This document shows, one piece after another, positions 22,569 to 35,170 of a stretch of 64,000 nt of DNA. Each line of letters starts with the position of its first letter. The stretch's first letter is position 1. The notes below the pieces were generated by a model. That model did no database searches. It was not told where the DNA came from and was given only the letters and a program-made list of their open reading frames with translations. The DNA is from Imbricaverruca yamaguchii. Its lineage: Eukaryota; Arthropoda; Thecostraca; Neoverrucidae. The translations under genes and the position numbers were made by a program. The stretch lies in the NCBI GenBank assembly GCA_034440575.1, contig JAOTOL010001656.1, forward strand, positions 1,708,501-1,772,500, written 5' to 3'.

Positions 22569-23736
22569 GATGTCAAGTGTCAGCGGCGGGCAGCGAGGGC
22601 GGGCTCTGTTGGATGTCAAGTGTCAGCGGCGGGCAGCGAGGGCGGGCTCTGTTGGATGTCAAGTGTCAGCGGCGGGCAGCGAGGGCGGGCCCTGTTGGAT
22701 GTCAAGTGTCAGCGGCAGGCAGCGAGGGCGGGCTCTGTTGGATGTCAAGTGTCAGCGGCAGGCAGCGAGGGCGGGCTCTGTTGGATGTCAAGTGTCAGCG
22801 GCGGGCAGCGAGGGCGGGCCCTGTTGGATGTCAAGTGTCAGCGGCGGGCAGCGAGGGCGGGCTCTGTTGGATGTCAAGTGTCAGCGGCGGGCAGCGAGGG
22901 CGGGCTCTGTTGGATGTCAAGTGTCAGCGGCAGGCAGCGAGGGCGGGCTCTGTTGGATGTAAAGTGTCAGCGGCGGGCAGCGAGGGCGGGCTCTGTTGGA
23001 TGTCAAGTGTCAGCGGCGGGCAGCGAGGGCGGGCCCTGTTGGATGTCAAGTGTCAGAGGCGGGCAGCGAGGGCGGGCTCTGTTGGATGTCAAGTGTCAGC
23101 GGCGGGCAGCGAGGGCGGGCCCTGTTGGATGTCAAGTGTCAGCGGCGGGCAGCGAGGGCGGGCCCTGTTGGATGTAAAGTGTCAGCGGCGGGCAGCGAGG
23201 GCGGGCTCTGTTGGATGTCAAGTGTCAGCGGCGGGCAGCGAGGGCGGGCCCTGTTGGATGTCAAGTGTCAGCGGCGGGCAGCGAGGGCGGGCCCTGTTGG
23301 ATGTCAAGTGTCAGAGGCAGCGAGGGCGGGCCCTGTTGGATGTAAAGTGTCAGCGGCGGGCAGCGAGGGCGGGCCCTGTTGGATGTCAAGTGTCAGCGGC
23401 AGGCAGCGAGGGCGGGCTCTGTTGGATGTCAAGTGTCAGAGGCGGGCAGCGAGGGCGGGCCCTGTTGGATGTCAAGTGTCAGCGGCGGGCAGCGAGGGCG
23501 GGCCCTGTTGGATGTCAAGTGTCAGAGTCGGGCAGCGAGGGCGGGCTCTGTTGGATGTCAAGTGTCAGAGGCGGGCAGCGAGGGCGGGCCCTGTTGGATG
23601 TCAAGTGTCAGAGGCGGGCAGCGAGGGCGGGCTCTGTTGGATGTCAAGTGTCAGAGGCAGTCGAGGGCGGTCCCTGTTGGATGTCAAGTGCTGCCAGCGG
23701 CGGGCAGCGAGGGCGGGCCCTGTTGGATTCCAGCTC
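22569..23736. repeat. 43-bp minisatellite array, about 27 copies
   Basis: Units read ATGTCAAGTGTCAGCGGCGG then GCAGCGAGGGCGGGCTCTGT and TGG. Variants are CGGCGGG/CGGCAGG/GAGGCGGG and CTC/CCC. A few units have deletions near 23310 and 23655. The unit length gives a 43-residue cycling peptide in open frames, which I regard as non-coding. Confidence 0.97.
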
Positions 23737-23814
23737 GTGCGGCGCCTTTGACAGCTTACTTGTTCTGTGGTGGTCGATGGTGTTGGCAAATTTATCGATG
23801 ACGGTACCATGGCA

Positions 23815-24032
23815 GACAACGCTGCTGACAGCGGTACACGTTGGGAAGGCGCTGGTGACAGTGGCACATGTTGGGAGGACGCTGCTGACAGTGGGACATG
23901 TTGGGAGGGCGCTGCTGACAGCGGTACATGTTGGGAGGGCGCTGCTGACAGCGGTACATGTTGGGAGGGCGCTGCTGACAGCGGTACATGTTGGGAGGGC
24001 GCTGCTGACAGCGGTACATGTTGGGAGGACGC
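23815..24032. repeat. 30-bp tandem array, about 7 copies
   Basis: Units of GCTGCTGACAGCGGTACATG plus TTGGGAGGGC lie 80 bp after the 43-bp array. The last four units are nearly identical and the first three are more diverged, so growth was at the right side. Confidence 0.95.
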
Positions 24033-24035
24033 CTA

Positions 24036-24570
24036 CAAGCTAAAACTGAATTTTGATTACGACAATTTATGATCCGTCTATGATTACAACAATCACGACA
24101 ATCGATGAAGAGTTACGACCATTCCAATTCAAATTATTTATATCTTCTGTATATTTCCGGAACGATACAAGGAAATAAACTCGAACGCCATGGTCATACG
24201 AGAAAACAATGGAATAATCTTCGCAGGGTTATGCTAAATATTCAGTTCAGTTTCACACTTGTTATGTTCATCACTAACTGCTCTGATTCTAATTTCGCCC
24301 GTTGCAAGGACTGGGTGAAAGGAGAACGCATATGCGCAATGAAAAGGGTAACTTTAGGACCCAAGCCCAACTCTTCGTGAATGGAAATGTCTTCATTTAT
24401 CATGATAATTTTCACATAATGGCCAAAAAACAGATTCGGACCTTCCCTTACGGTAAAAATCATCTAAAAAATCCTCCTGGGTGCGCTCCTGGGAAGGGCA
24501 CATTAGAAACCGGTCTCCAAGATACGCATGCGTATAGATCATGCACTGCGCGCGCGCGTGCGTGCGTGCA
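24036..24570. other. No gene recognised
   Basis: No domain-bearing frame. Sequence near 24475-24497 (CCTGGGTGCGCTCCTGG) resembles a MITE terminus, but no partner end is seen. Confidence 0.35.
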
Positions 24571-25818
<1,248 letters not shown>

Positions 25819-25819
25819 C

Positions 25820-26153
25820 AGCACTGCAGACGGAGCAGGCGGGGCACTGCAGACGGGGCAGACGGGGCACTGTAGACGGGGCAGACGGGGCACTGCAGAC
25901 GGAGCAGGCGGGGCCCTGCAGACAGGGCAGACGAGGCACTGCAGACTGGGCAGACTGGGCACTGCAGACGGGGCTGACGGGGCACTGTAGACGGGGCAGA
26001 CGGAGCACTGCAGACTGGGCAGACCGGCCACTGCAGACGGGGCACTGCATACGGGGCACTGCAGACGGACGGGGAAGACGGGGCAGACAGGATACTGCAG
26101 ACGGGGAAAACGGGCCACTGCAGACGGTGCAGACGGAGCACTCTAGACGGGGA
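25820..26153. repeat. 23-bp minisatellite, left part of a split array
   Basis: About 14 imperfect units of CACTGCAGACGGGGCAGACG plus GGG. The same array resumes at 29488 after I-clade LINE copy 2, so it was interrupted by insertion. Confidence 0.92.
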
Positions 26154-26312
26154 TTGTTTGTTTGTTTATTGGGGTTTCTGGGTGCGTCAACCCTAATTGG
26201 GTTATTTTGCACTCATAACAAGATTAATTCAGTTTTTCTTGTCCGGAGAGCAATAAATGTATGATACTGTTTCAATAACTACACAGGTGTGTATATTACT
26301 TGGAAGCCTACT

Positions 26313-26660
26313 TCAGCGAGAAAGCAGAACATCTTTCCATTTTTCATTTCCATTTTCCAATTCGCGAATCCTCACCGAGTAGGTCAACCAGCCCCAGAGT
26401 GTTCGAATTATGTCCGAAATGGCGCCTGCCTTCCTCCGTGTGGTTCGGGCAAGATGGCAAGACACATGGCGCACAGTCGCTGTGAAGACAGTAGCATGTG
26501 AAGGCAGCGAGAAGGATCTCGTGATAGATCCTCTCACGAAAGCGCTACCCACGCCAGTGCCAATCTTCGAGCTATCTGTGTATATGATAATGTAGCCACG
26601 GCATGCTGAGGAAATGTGTTCTAATGAACATGCTAGTATCTCCTCTTTTGTAATATCCAT
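26313..26660 (-). pseudogene. I-clade LINE copy 2: RNase H domain
   Basis: About 115 codons. GYIIIYTDSSKIGTGVGSAF is the first RNase H block, with the catalytic Asp kept and the usual Gly after it replaced by Ser. HATVFTATV sits where the second block should have its catalytic Glu ('A.VFTAEL'), and the Glu is missing. An RNase H C-terminal to RT is characteristic of I-clade LINEs. The enzyme would be inactive. Confidence 0.82.
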
Positions 26661-26862
26661 TTTTCTGTCAGCAGCGAGGACGATGTCGATAAAGGGGGAG
26701 ACCAGCTCCCACGGGGGTCGTTATTCGTTCATATTGCCTAATTCCTTGCAGTCGAATTCTCGTCTGTTTCAGGAGCATCCTTATTCTCACACAGTAAGCT
26801 GTTCCCCTCCTCACTTGTCCGCGAAGGACTGCATGTATATCCTTAGAAAAGACAGCCCGATA

Positions 26863-27610
26863 TCATGGGTATGTCGGAAACTGACGTATCTTGCATGCGT
26901 AGCGAAGTCCCAGCATTTGTCGTCTCATGCTTAATGGTGGTTCATGGGCATCTCCCAATATGTTGACCGTGAGAGAGGTGCGAAATTCCCCAGTAATTAT
27001 TCGCAACGCAGCGTGGTGTGTTGGGTCTAAAATACGTTTTGTGGTAGCAAACGCACCGTCGTATATAAAACATGCATAGTCCAGTTTGGAACGAATCAGA
27101 CTGCGGTAAAGCATGTGCAGAGTCCTTCTATCAGCCCCGTATGACGTTCGAGAAACACACTTCAATATATTCATGGTTTTCAAGCACTTGTCTCGGAGCG
27201 TTTTTATGTGTTCTCTGTATGAAAGACGACTGTCGAATTGCACACCAAGAAAGCGAGCCGTTGGTACACAGGGAACGTCTTGTCCGTAAAGTTTTAGCTT
27301 CATGTCCGGGCAGTTACGACGACGACGGCAGAAATGAACTGCTGTTGTCTTTGAAATGGAAAATCGGAAACCATTCAGGTGTCCCCACTTTTCGAGGTGT
27401 GAAATCGCAAGTTGCAGCTGTCGCTCCATGAGAGGTATTGACGAGCTGCACGATCAGATGGCAAAATCGTCAGCGAAAAGAGATCGTCCGATTGATGAGG
27501 ATAGGGAGTGGCCGATGTTGTTTGTTATAAGCGAAAATAGGGATGTGCTCAGGACGCTGCCTGTGGAACTTCCTCAACGTGGCGTAGCCAACCTGAAAAC
27601 TGGTTGCCGA
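26863..27610 (-). pseudogene. I-clade LINE copy 2: RT palm and thumb
   Basis: The open segment 27429-26863 carries LQLAISHLEKWGHLNGFRFS, KTTAVHFCRRRRNCPDMKL, PTARFLGVQFDSRLSYREH and GADRRTLHMLYRSLIRSKLD, a well-preserved thumb. Just upstream, in other frames, the palm is present. GSVLSTSLFSLITNNIGHSL is motif B. It is followed by LFADDFAI, whose Phe-Ala-Asp-Asp-Phe-Ala-Ile codons occupy 27457-27477. A TGA codon follows directly after. Frame changes lie near 27430 and 27550. Confidence 0.85.
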
Positions 27611-27634
27611 CGTGCACACAAAACTCTCGACTTG

Positions 27635-27840
27635 TCATGAAGTTTGTTTTAACGTGCCCAGGGATCCGCGGATTCCGCACTCATGAATCTTCTGCAGGAT
27701 GCCGCGTCTCCAAGCAGTGTCAAAAGCACACTCAATGTCGAAAAGCACGGCTCCTAGGTGTCTGTGTTTCGCAAAAGCTACCCGAACTTCAGCGTCAATC
27801 CTTAAAACATGGTCAAGCGCTGGTGGTCTGTTAATATGTA
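27635..27840 (-). pseudogene. I-clade LINE copy 2: RT finger and motif A
   Basis: The frame reads RPPALDHVLRIDAEVRVAFA, then HLGAVLFDIECAFDTAWRRG (motif A, both the Asp and the Phe-Asp pair kept) and ILQKIHECGIRG. It is directly preceded by gag C-terminal codons, so endonuclease, linker and RT N-terminus were removed by one deletion near 27840. Confidence 0.85.
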
Positions 27841-28620
27841 TAACTCGTTGGGATACTTTTAGCTTTTTCTGCGTATGATACTCTGGGATGACTCTCCTCA
27901 TATGCCTCTCGGGCTTGTCGAAAAGTGATATTTTGGTGCATTTTAGTGACAAAATTTTTATCCTTCAAGTAGGGTGGGCATGACCTGTCAGGGGTTTTGT
28001 GGGGATGGACCTCGACCACAATTCACACACCATGACTCATGTGAGTTACACTTGTCAACAGTGTGGCCTTCCGACCCACATCGGCCACACACAGGGCGTC
28101 ATCGACAGTACTGGGTCGTGTGGCCGTAACGCTTACATCTGTAACACCTCATTGGGTTGGGAATGAAAACGCGGACTTTGAATCGGATATAGCCTACTGA
28201 TACTAAGGCTTGTAGATCAGTGCTACTGAATGTTAAAATAATGCTATTTGTCGGATGTAGATCCTTCTCCTTTCTTACCTTCATCTTCCGAGCGTCAACA
28301 ACACCATACTCAGCTAATCCATCAACAAACTCAGCCTCAGACACGTACCTCAGATCGAAGCAGTTGATGACTCCTTTGCATAAATTTTTAGTATTATGAG
28401 GTTCAACTTTCACCAGTATTGTAATGTCTCTTGTCTCGTTCGGTGTGCGTATGCTGTATGTGAATTTATCTTGCTCCAGGGCTCTCCTCGCATCCTCTCC
28501 CTTACGAAATTCGACCTCGATGTCCCCATCATGCAAATTGTCGCATCGCAGCATACATCCCAAACTGTCGCATCCTCGCTTACGCTGAAAGTGAGAGAGC
28601 GTTGATCATTTATTTTCTGG
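27831..28620 (-). pseudogene. I-clade LINE copy 2: gag-like ORF1
   Basis: From about 28620 the minus strand encodes SHFQRKRGCDSLGCMLRC, then GDIEVEFRKGEDARRALEQD, GVINCFDLRYVSEAEFVDGL and LVSVGYIRFKVRVFIPNPMR. The CCHC knuckle is CYRCKRYGHTTQYC near 28105-28150. After a frame change, 28019-27831 holds the C-terminal part: DRSCPPYLKDKNFVTKMHQN and EAYEESHPRVSYAEKAKSIP. The order matches copy 1 and gag-like ORF1 proteins of I/Jockey elements, which coat the RNA. Confidence 0.85.
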
Positions 28621-28729
28621 GTCCGTTGATCTGAGAACCAAGATACGCGGATTCGAGGTGCTTGATGGCGAGCCAGTGCTCGCGTGCTCAAAGTGTGCAT
28701 TTTGTATGCGCTCATTGTCCTCATGAGCC

Positions 28730-29487
28730 ATACGCGACAGGGTTACGTTCGGACCTGGTTTTCAGACAGAGGGACGAGGGGTCTGGTCCTCGTGTGAGGG
28801 GCCAGGGAACGGTTGCTTGTTAGAAGTATCTATAAACATGGATTGGTTTCTGCCCCTCGGGCGCCCCACCACAGAGGGCCCTACCGGGGGGGGGGACGTC
28901 TGGGTCCCACAGACGGGAGGTCGCCAGGCGACCAAGGAGCTTACGGGGCAGGCGGCGCCTTCGCCCGGCTGGGAGAGATACTCATCACCCCGACCGGGAT
29001 CCAGCACCACCCACCCCTTGACCCCAGCCGGCCGGACCGGCAGACACTGGGAAGGATCCCAGGTCCCCGGCCCGAGGTGTCTAGCCACTTGGCCCGCATG
29101 AGGCCCCACGGGCCCGCCCGTCCCTCCGGGATATCAGGACCAAAGAGGTGTGTTGGTCCCCCGTCACAACTAGCACCCTGCGATGGGGGACCTCAACCTC
29201 CAGGATTCTGTCAACCCCGGGGAACGGGCCGAGGGGGCGCGGCTACCCCGATAAAACTGAGCTGGTGGGCAGGACCGGGGAAGCCTGCTCGTAGTATGGA
29301 TAGTTGGTGTTGCAGGGACGGATGAAGGACATGGATGTTGGGATGAGATTGGGGTTGGAATGGGAGCGTATGGATGGAAGGACGAGTCGGGCACTCTTGG
29401 TCTCACCCCTCTCCGGTAGATGGTCGTCGGATCATTGGGGCACTCAATCCCCCACCACGAAAAGGTGGTGCCTCATCGGGGGGGGGC
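28730..29487 (-). repeat. I-clade LINE copy 2: 5' UTR with terminal hairpin
   Basis: Homologous to the 5' UTR of copy 1. The terminal stem is CACCAC/GTGGTG (29453-29458 with 29466-29471), which differs from copy 1 by a paired (compensatory) change. A homopolymer G run of about 9 forms the plus-strand junction. Confidence 0.78.
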
Positions 29488-29592
29488 ACTGTAGACGGTG
29501 AAAACGGGCCACTGCCGACGGTACAGACGAGCACTGCAGACGGAGCAGACGGGGCACTGAAGACGAAGCAGACGGGGCACTGCAAACGGGAT
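29488..29592. repeat. 23-bp minisatellite, right part of the split array
   Basis: About 4.5 units of the same GCAGACGGGGCACTG-type repeat as 25820-26153. Confidence 0.9.
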
Positions 29593-29822
29593 TCTTCATA
29601 GAGGCGGCGCTGCGGAGCGGGGTGCATCATGCATCATGCGGAGCGATCAAGCACACCCATCGAACAAATTTATATTATAATTTCCACAACGTTCTTGCTA
29701 TAAAGAGATAAAGAGGGGGCAACGGAGAGGTGAATTGCTGGACATGAAGACTACGCTACTGCCCCCTCATGTATTCATCTTCGACGTTATTTTCCCGTTA
29801 TTATAGTGATGCGGTACTAGAA

Positions 29823-30598
29823 TGAACATATCAGTGGTGTGTTATGCCCATTCTGCCCAGTGATGCAATGGTGCAGCTGGTGTGCTATGCTCCCTCTACC
29901 AAGTGACGCAGTGATGCAGCTGGTGTGCTATGCCCGCTCTGTCCAGTGACGCAGCCGGTGCGCTATACCCGCTCTGTTCATAGACGCTGTAATACAGCTG
30001 GTGTGCTATGCCCGCTCTACCAAGTGACGCAGTGATGTAGCTCGTGTGATACATCTCTCTGCTCAGTGACGCAGTGATGTAGTTGGTGTGCTATGCCCGC
30101 TCTTCTCAGTGACGCAGTGATGCAGCTGGTGTGCTATGCCCGCTCTGTCCAGTGACGCAGTGATGCAGCTGGTGTGCTATACCCGCCCTACCCAGTGACG
30201 CCGTGATGCAGCTGGTGTGCTATACCCGCCCTACCCAGTGACGTATTGATGTAGCTGGTGTGTCATGCCCGCTCTGTCCAGTGACGTATTGATGTAGCTG
30301 GTGTGCTATGCCCGCTCTGTCCAGTGACGCAGTGATGCAGCTGGTGTGCTATGCCCGCTCTGTCCAGCGACGTATTGATGTAGCTGGTGTGCTATGCCCG
30401 CTCTGTCCAGTGACGTATTGATGTAGCTGGTGTGCTATGCCCGCTCTGTCCAGTGACGCAGTGTGGCAGCTGGTGTGCTATGCCCGCTCTGTCCAGTGAC
30501 GCAGTGTGGCCGCTGGTGTGCTATGCCCACTCTGTCCAGTGACGTATTGATGTAGCTGGTGTGCTATGCCCACTCTGTCCAGTGACGCAGTGTGGCCG
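29823..30598. repeat. 43-bp minisatellite array, about 18 copies
   Basis: Units join CAGTGATGCAGCTGGTGTGC to TATGCCCGCTCTGTCCAGTG and ACG. Variants replace CAGTGATGCAG with TATTGATGTAG or CAGTGTGGCCG, and these variant types recur in alternation. It is unrelated in sequence to the 43-bp array at 22.6 kb. Confidence 0.95.
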
Positions 30599-30599
30599 C

Positions 30600-31550
30600 T
30601 GCACGTGCACCGTGCACTGTGCAGGCGGGCGCAGTCATTACCCAGCCGGTGCACACTGGCGCCACCGTCACCGACCCACAACCGGTTTCCGGCGGCCACC
30701 CTGCGAATAGCTTCGAGTGGCCATCACTTCCGTTCGGCGTGCCTGACATTCCACAGCAGCGACTGCAGGCGGCGGTGCGTGGGCCGCGCTGAGAAGGTCC
30801 ACCGAGCACACACACGGAGCGCCGCATCAGCCGCACGCTGCCCACCACAGCCTTGGGCCGCAGGCGTGAACAGGTGGCGCTTTGAAGTCGGCCCATCGAC
30901 ATCTGACAGCCAGATACACAACATACACGCTTGGCCACGGGCAGGCTTTCGCGTTTTTACGATGAAGATAACTAAAATTGCCTGCACCACGGACAAAACG
31001 TGCGCGGAGGAATCCTGCAATATTTTCATCTTAATTCGCCACTTTAGGGAGGACAAAAGCAATTTAGACTATTGCATCGGTGAAATGTATATCAGATAGC
31101 TAAAAAGATTCCGTAACAAGTTTTGTTCATGGAAGGTGCAAACTTGGCACCTTTGACCTTGGTCTTGTCCATGATCTAAATTTTAGCGACGGTGGCAACC
31201 TAAGCATTACCTTTGATGCAGCGCAGTCGTTACTTGTACCCTGGTTAGAATTGTGTCAAGAAGTTTTGCAGAACGTCAACTTAGGACTACCAAATACGGA
31301 ATTATGCGTCCTTATCTTGTTCTTTATCACATTTTCACATTCTGTTGTTTCGTATCTTCCCCAGTTTCATATCATCAGTTTCAGCACAATAGACGTTTTA
31401 CTAGTTACACAATAGGATGTTTCGTTATTAAAGTGAATAACATCGCGCATTGGAAAATTTTCAAACAATATGTACATATTTGGTGTTTGCTACCTAGGAG
31501 TCACCAGATGTGCGCGTGTATTTGTAAGTTCATCCTAACTTTTGTCATTT
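30600..31550. other. No gene recognised; GC-rich left half
   Basis: 30600-30960 is GC-rich and holds several overlapping open frames of low credibility. 31100-31550 is AT-rich. Nothing can be assigned. Confidence 0.4.
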
Positions 31551-31562
31551 TGTAATCAATTT

Positions 31563-31823
31563 CAGAACAAAGATACTTCATGTGATGGTGTGGAGGCTGA
31601 GATTAAATTTAGTGATAACAATGATCAATTTGTCCGTAACAGCCTTCGAGATCAGCAGCAAACTGTTGGAAGTGGTGGATCATGCCGATGTAACAATACA
31701 ACCACTCACTTAAACGAAGAAGACATGCAAGTGCACTTAGGTTCCCTTAGGTTCCATACGGCGCCAAAGAATAAAATAAATAGTCTAAAAAAACTAAATT
31801 GCCGCAAGGGACGCATCGCATAA
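31563..31823 (+). other. Candidate 3'-terminal coding exon (speculative)
   Basis: A splice-acceptor-like TTTTGTAATCAATTTCAG precedes an 86-codon open frame that starts NKDTSCDGVEAEIKFSDNND and ends at TAA (31821-31823). The residue make-up is hydrophilic and protein-like (GSCRCNNTTTHLNEEDMQVH) and is not repeat-derived. I recognise no family. No partner exon, start or poly(A) signal is established, so this could equally be chance. Confidence 0.18.
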
Positions 31824-31884
31824 AGCTATAGCAAAACATCCATGGTTTGCAGGATGGGAATGAGGAAGAGCTTCTGCAGCAGCT

Positions 31885-32115
31885 CATTCAGGCATATAAT
31901 CCGAAGGGCTGCACAGGCGTAACGGTGAGATGTTGCACAGGTGGGATGCTGCACCGGTGACAAAATGTTGCGCAGATAAGATACTGCACCGGTAGCAAGA
32001 TGTTGCGCAGATAAGATGCTGCACCAGTGGCAAGATGTTGCGCAGATGAGATGCTGCACCGGTGGCATGATGTTGCGCAGATGAGATGCTGCACCGGTGG
32101 CAAGATGTTGCGCCT
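31885..32115. repeat. 35-bp tandem array, about 6 copies
   Basis: Units of GATGTTGCGCAGATAAGATG then CTGCACCGGTGGCAA, with the period confirmed at 31999 and 32034. Confidence 0.93.
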
Positions 32116-32149
32116 AAGGTAAAACGATACACGGGTGGTGAAGCTATAT

Positions 32150-32478
32150 ACATACTGTGAGATAGTGCATACATGGAGAGATACTGCGCATATTGTGAGA
32201 TAGTGCATACATGGAGAGATACTGCGCATATTGTGAGATAGCGCACATATGGAGAGATACTGTACATATTGTGAGATGGCGCAACCATGGAGACATACTG
32301 CGTATATTGTGAGACAGTGCACACATGGAAAGATACTGCGCATATCATGATAGAGTACACATATGGAGAGATACTGCACATATTGTGAGACAGTGCACAC
32401 TTGGAGAGATACTGCGCATATTGTGAGATAGTGCACACATGAAGAGATACTGTGTATACTAAAAGATAGTGCACACAT
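32150..32478. repeat. 38-bp tandem array, about 8-9 copies
   Basis: Imperfect units of GAGATACTGCGCATATTGTG plus AGATAGTGCATACATGGA, directly after the 35-bp array. The two arrays share a 'GATACTGC' motif. Confidence 0.92.
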
Positions 32479-32479
32479 T

Positions 32480-33755
32480 AATGGCATTCCTCCTATTGTG
32501 ATATGCTGAACAGATGATTAGACGAGGCGAATAGTTCTCAGGCATTGGTGTGTACCTATAGGTGATCTTAGTTGATGCTCCCCTGTCAGGTGGTATAATG
32601 GTGAGTGTTATCCAACAGTAGATTCATAAGTAGCTAGATATTAGATGAACTTGTACTTATATTTTCTTCTGAACTTGTACTTTTCCTTTCTGAACAAAGA
32701 CTCAACGCCCGTTTCTAAGCATCTTTAACCTTCAGGTGATTTGAAGTGTACCTATATATGGTGTATGATTTGAAGCGTGCCTATATACAAGCACAAAGCC
32801 CACTAAAGCATATTAAGTAAAAACAATTAATGTGTGTATACTCAACAAAGAGTGGCGACGTCACGAAATACTTCCGGGGGGGGGGGGGCAATCCTGAAAG
32901 GGGCCTCCTGTTCCCCGAAAGGGGCCTCCTATTGTGTTTTAGGCTCTTGGTAGGGTTAAAGAAAGGGAAACATGATTTCATATTCATGTCTTGTTTGTTT
33001 TTGGGATTGTGCATCATTGACGAAAAACGCAATGGCAATATTTTTTTTCTTCTGAGAACTGAACCATACCACGGTATAGATAAGTAAATGTGGATAAATA
33101 CCTAAGTGCCAAAACAGACCAATGTCTTAATGCTTTCTCGACCAGAAGAATCTTCCCGCTGGCCTCTAGATTCCAGCGAGCTGGCAGGGCTGGTGCCGAA
33201 CATATCTGAAAGATACCTCCCATTAATCAACCCACTTCTATGTCCACCAAGTCTAACTAAATATAGCTAGATTCATCACTACTGTTAGTCATTCCCACTA
33301 GTCTGATGTCATGAGCAAGCTTACACGATCATTTATCAGTCCTAGAACGATAATTTCGCGAAGGTGACAACAAGAAGTGGATAGAATTGTTTTTTTGATC
33401 GCCATCTTAGGGATTTACATATTTTTATAACATTTGGTGCTGGTTGCAATGCACCTGGCACACAAGCTAAAATACTAAATCCTCAGCGAACAAATTCACA
33501 GCAAGAACAAGCATTGAACAACAACGCACAAATGACAATGCGACAATGCAACAATGCAACAATGGCGATGCATATAAAATGTAAAACCTTCAAATTCCAC
33601 GCCGTCATGCCAATGTTTTTTTTTCGCCGTGGTGTACCGTTTTGCGAATGACGTTGAGAAGGCATTGAAGCTGGGAAGCTCTAATTATGCAGGCTGTAAT
33701 CACAGAAGACAAGTTTGTAGGAACAAAATGCATTTAAAAACATCATTCCTCCCAT
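32480..33755. other. No gene recognised
   Basis: Contains a G homopolymer at about 32876-32888, followed by a short duplicated GAAAGGGGCCTCCT, and a small CAATGCAACAATG run near 33535-33560. No coding signal. Confidence 0.4.
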
Positions 33756-33779
33756 TTTGCATGGGGCATCAGTGATGTT

Positions 33780-35170
33780 TTGTATGCTTGTCAGGGGTAT
33801 CTTCCCCCTCAATGTTGGATTTCCCCCCATGCAGATCGGCCCCGTTGTGCTCCTAGGGTCCAACTGTGTTTATCTGAGGCTTCTGAAGCATTTGTGTGTG
33901 GCCCCAGTACAATTGTGGAGCTTTGTTGCGGTTTTTCAGGTCCCAGCCCGACTTATCGCGCCCAGGCGCGTGGTTCCGGGGACCAAACGCCATTTCCTGG
34001 ACCCAACGCAATTTTTGTGGATCTCTTCTGATTTTTCTAAAGTCCGAATCCCGGCCTGATTTTTCGAGCCCCCGAAGCCATGTTTTTCATTAATTACACC
34101 TCGATTTTTTTTTCGAGGTCTCAGGTATGTTTTTTTGGGCCGTACGCGATTTGTGAAGATATTTTCGGTGCTTCCAGAGCCATTTTCCTGACCCGGACAG
34201 ATATTTTTTGGGAATCCCTCCTTATTTTGGAAGGCTCCGGCTTCGTTTTCTTTGGGATACCAAAGCGGTTTTGGGGGTCACACTGTGCCTATGTGGGGCC
34301 CTAGACGCCAATTTTTGGGGGCCTCGACGTGAATGTTTGACGCCCGGACCAAAATTTTGGGACTATCGATGGGAATTGTGGGACCCCGAGGGCGACATTT
34401 TGGGGAACTGTTTCGAGTAGCTTGCGGGGCACATTGTACTTAGCTGTGACCCCAACGGGATTTTGGCCTTTCCTGTTGTATATTTCCGGGTCTCGGAGCG
34501 AGTTTGCTGGGCCTGTCTTATTTATCTTGAGACCCTGCACGAATTCTGGTGGACCGACGCGACTTTTGGTGACCCCAGTGGGACTTTTGGGACCCCGGCA
34601 CAAGTTTTTGCGAGCCCATCCTTCTTAGGAGAAAGGGAGAATTTGCCCTTCTGATATGCCACTGCGGCCATCGAAGGAGTTTTTTTTTGTCAGCCGATGG
34701 AACTTTCGGAGTGCAAAAGCCCTCCGGGTAATATTTTCCGGACTTATTCTTAATTTGCCGGTACTGGGTCGATTCGATCGAGTCCGGTGTGAACTTTTCA
34801 GACATCGAGTTCTATCTTTTTAAAGGTCCTTATGTGATATTTTTGGGTCCAGGTACGATTCTTCTGTCTCCCGGTGCGATTTAAAAAAAAAAATCGATGC
34901 CACTGGCACACTTTTTCCAGCACGCAACGGATTTTTTGGGGAATAACCCGCTTTGTGAGCCCCGCAGAGTGACATTCCGGTTGTTTTTCGTTGCCCCAGC
35001 CTCAATTGTGTCCAAATGAGACTGTTGGGGAACGGTACGACCTGTCGTGTCCTAGTATGATTTTAATGGTCCGGGCGCGACTTTTTGGTAGCCCTAGGCC
35101 CAGCGTGATTTTCGGCGGCCTCGGCTGGCTCTTTTTGTTCCCATGTCGTAAATATCAAGTACCCCGGCAC
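33780..35170 (+). repeat. Quasi-satellite block B
   Basis: Degenerate ~19-bp units of the type GCGATTTTTGGGGCCC recur with very variable spacing. Between about 34.0 and 35.0 kb the succession of variants matches block C (46.5-47.45 kb) at a near-constant offset of 12.45 kb. Examples are TTTTTGGGAATCCCTC at 34206 and 46666, GACGCCAA(T/A)TTTTGG at 34307 and 46760, TTGTACTTAGCTG at 34434 and 46888, and the non-repetitive GTTTTTTTTTGTCAGCCGA / GTTTTTTTTTCATCCGA spacer at 34679 and 47132. Thus the block as a whole is a dispersed repeat and not just a local array. Confidence 0.8.

Larger units (their letters stand above)
26154..29487 (-). mobile_element. I-clade non-LTR retrotransposon, copy 2, inserted in the 23-bp array
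   Basis: On the minus strand the order is 5' UTR (29487-28730), gag-like ORF1, RT, thumb, RNase H and a 3' UTR ending CCCCAATAAACAAACAAACA at 26154. The flanks are CACTCTAGACGGGGA (26139-26153) and CACTGTAGACGGTGA (29488-29502), 13 of 15 identical. This fits a diverged target duplication, although the array's own periodicity could also produce it. Endonuclease, linker and RT N-terminus are deleted: ORF1 C-terminal codons run directly into RT finger sequence. The coding frames are broken repeatedly. Confidence 0.88.

Noticed and set aside
22577..24043. 488-codon frame across two arrays
   Set aside because: It crosses two unrelated minisatellites and the gap between them; no non-repeat coding domain.
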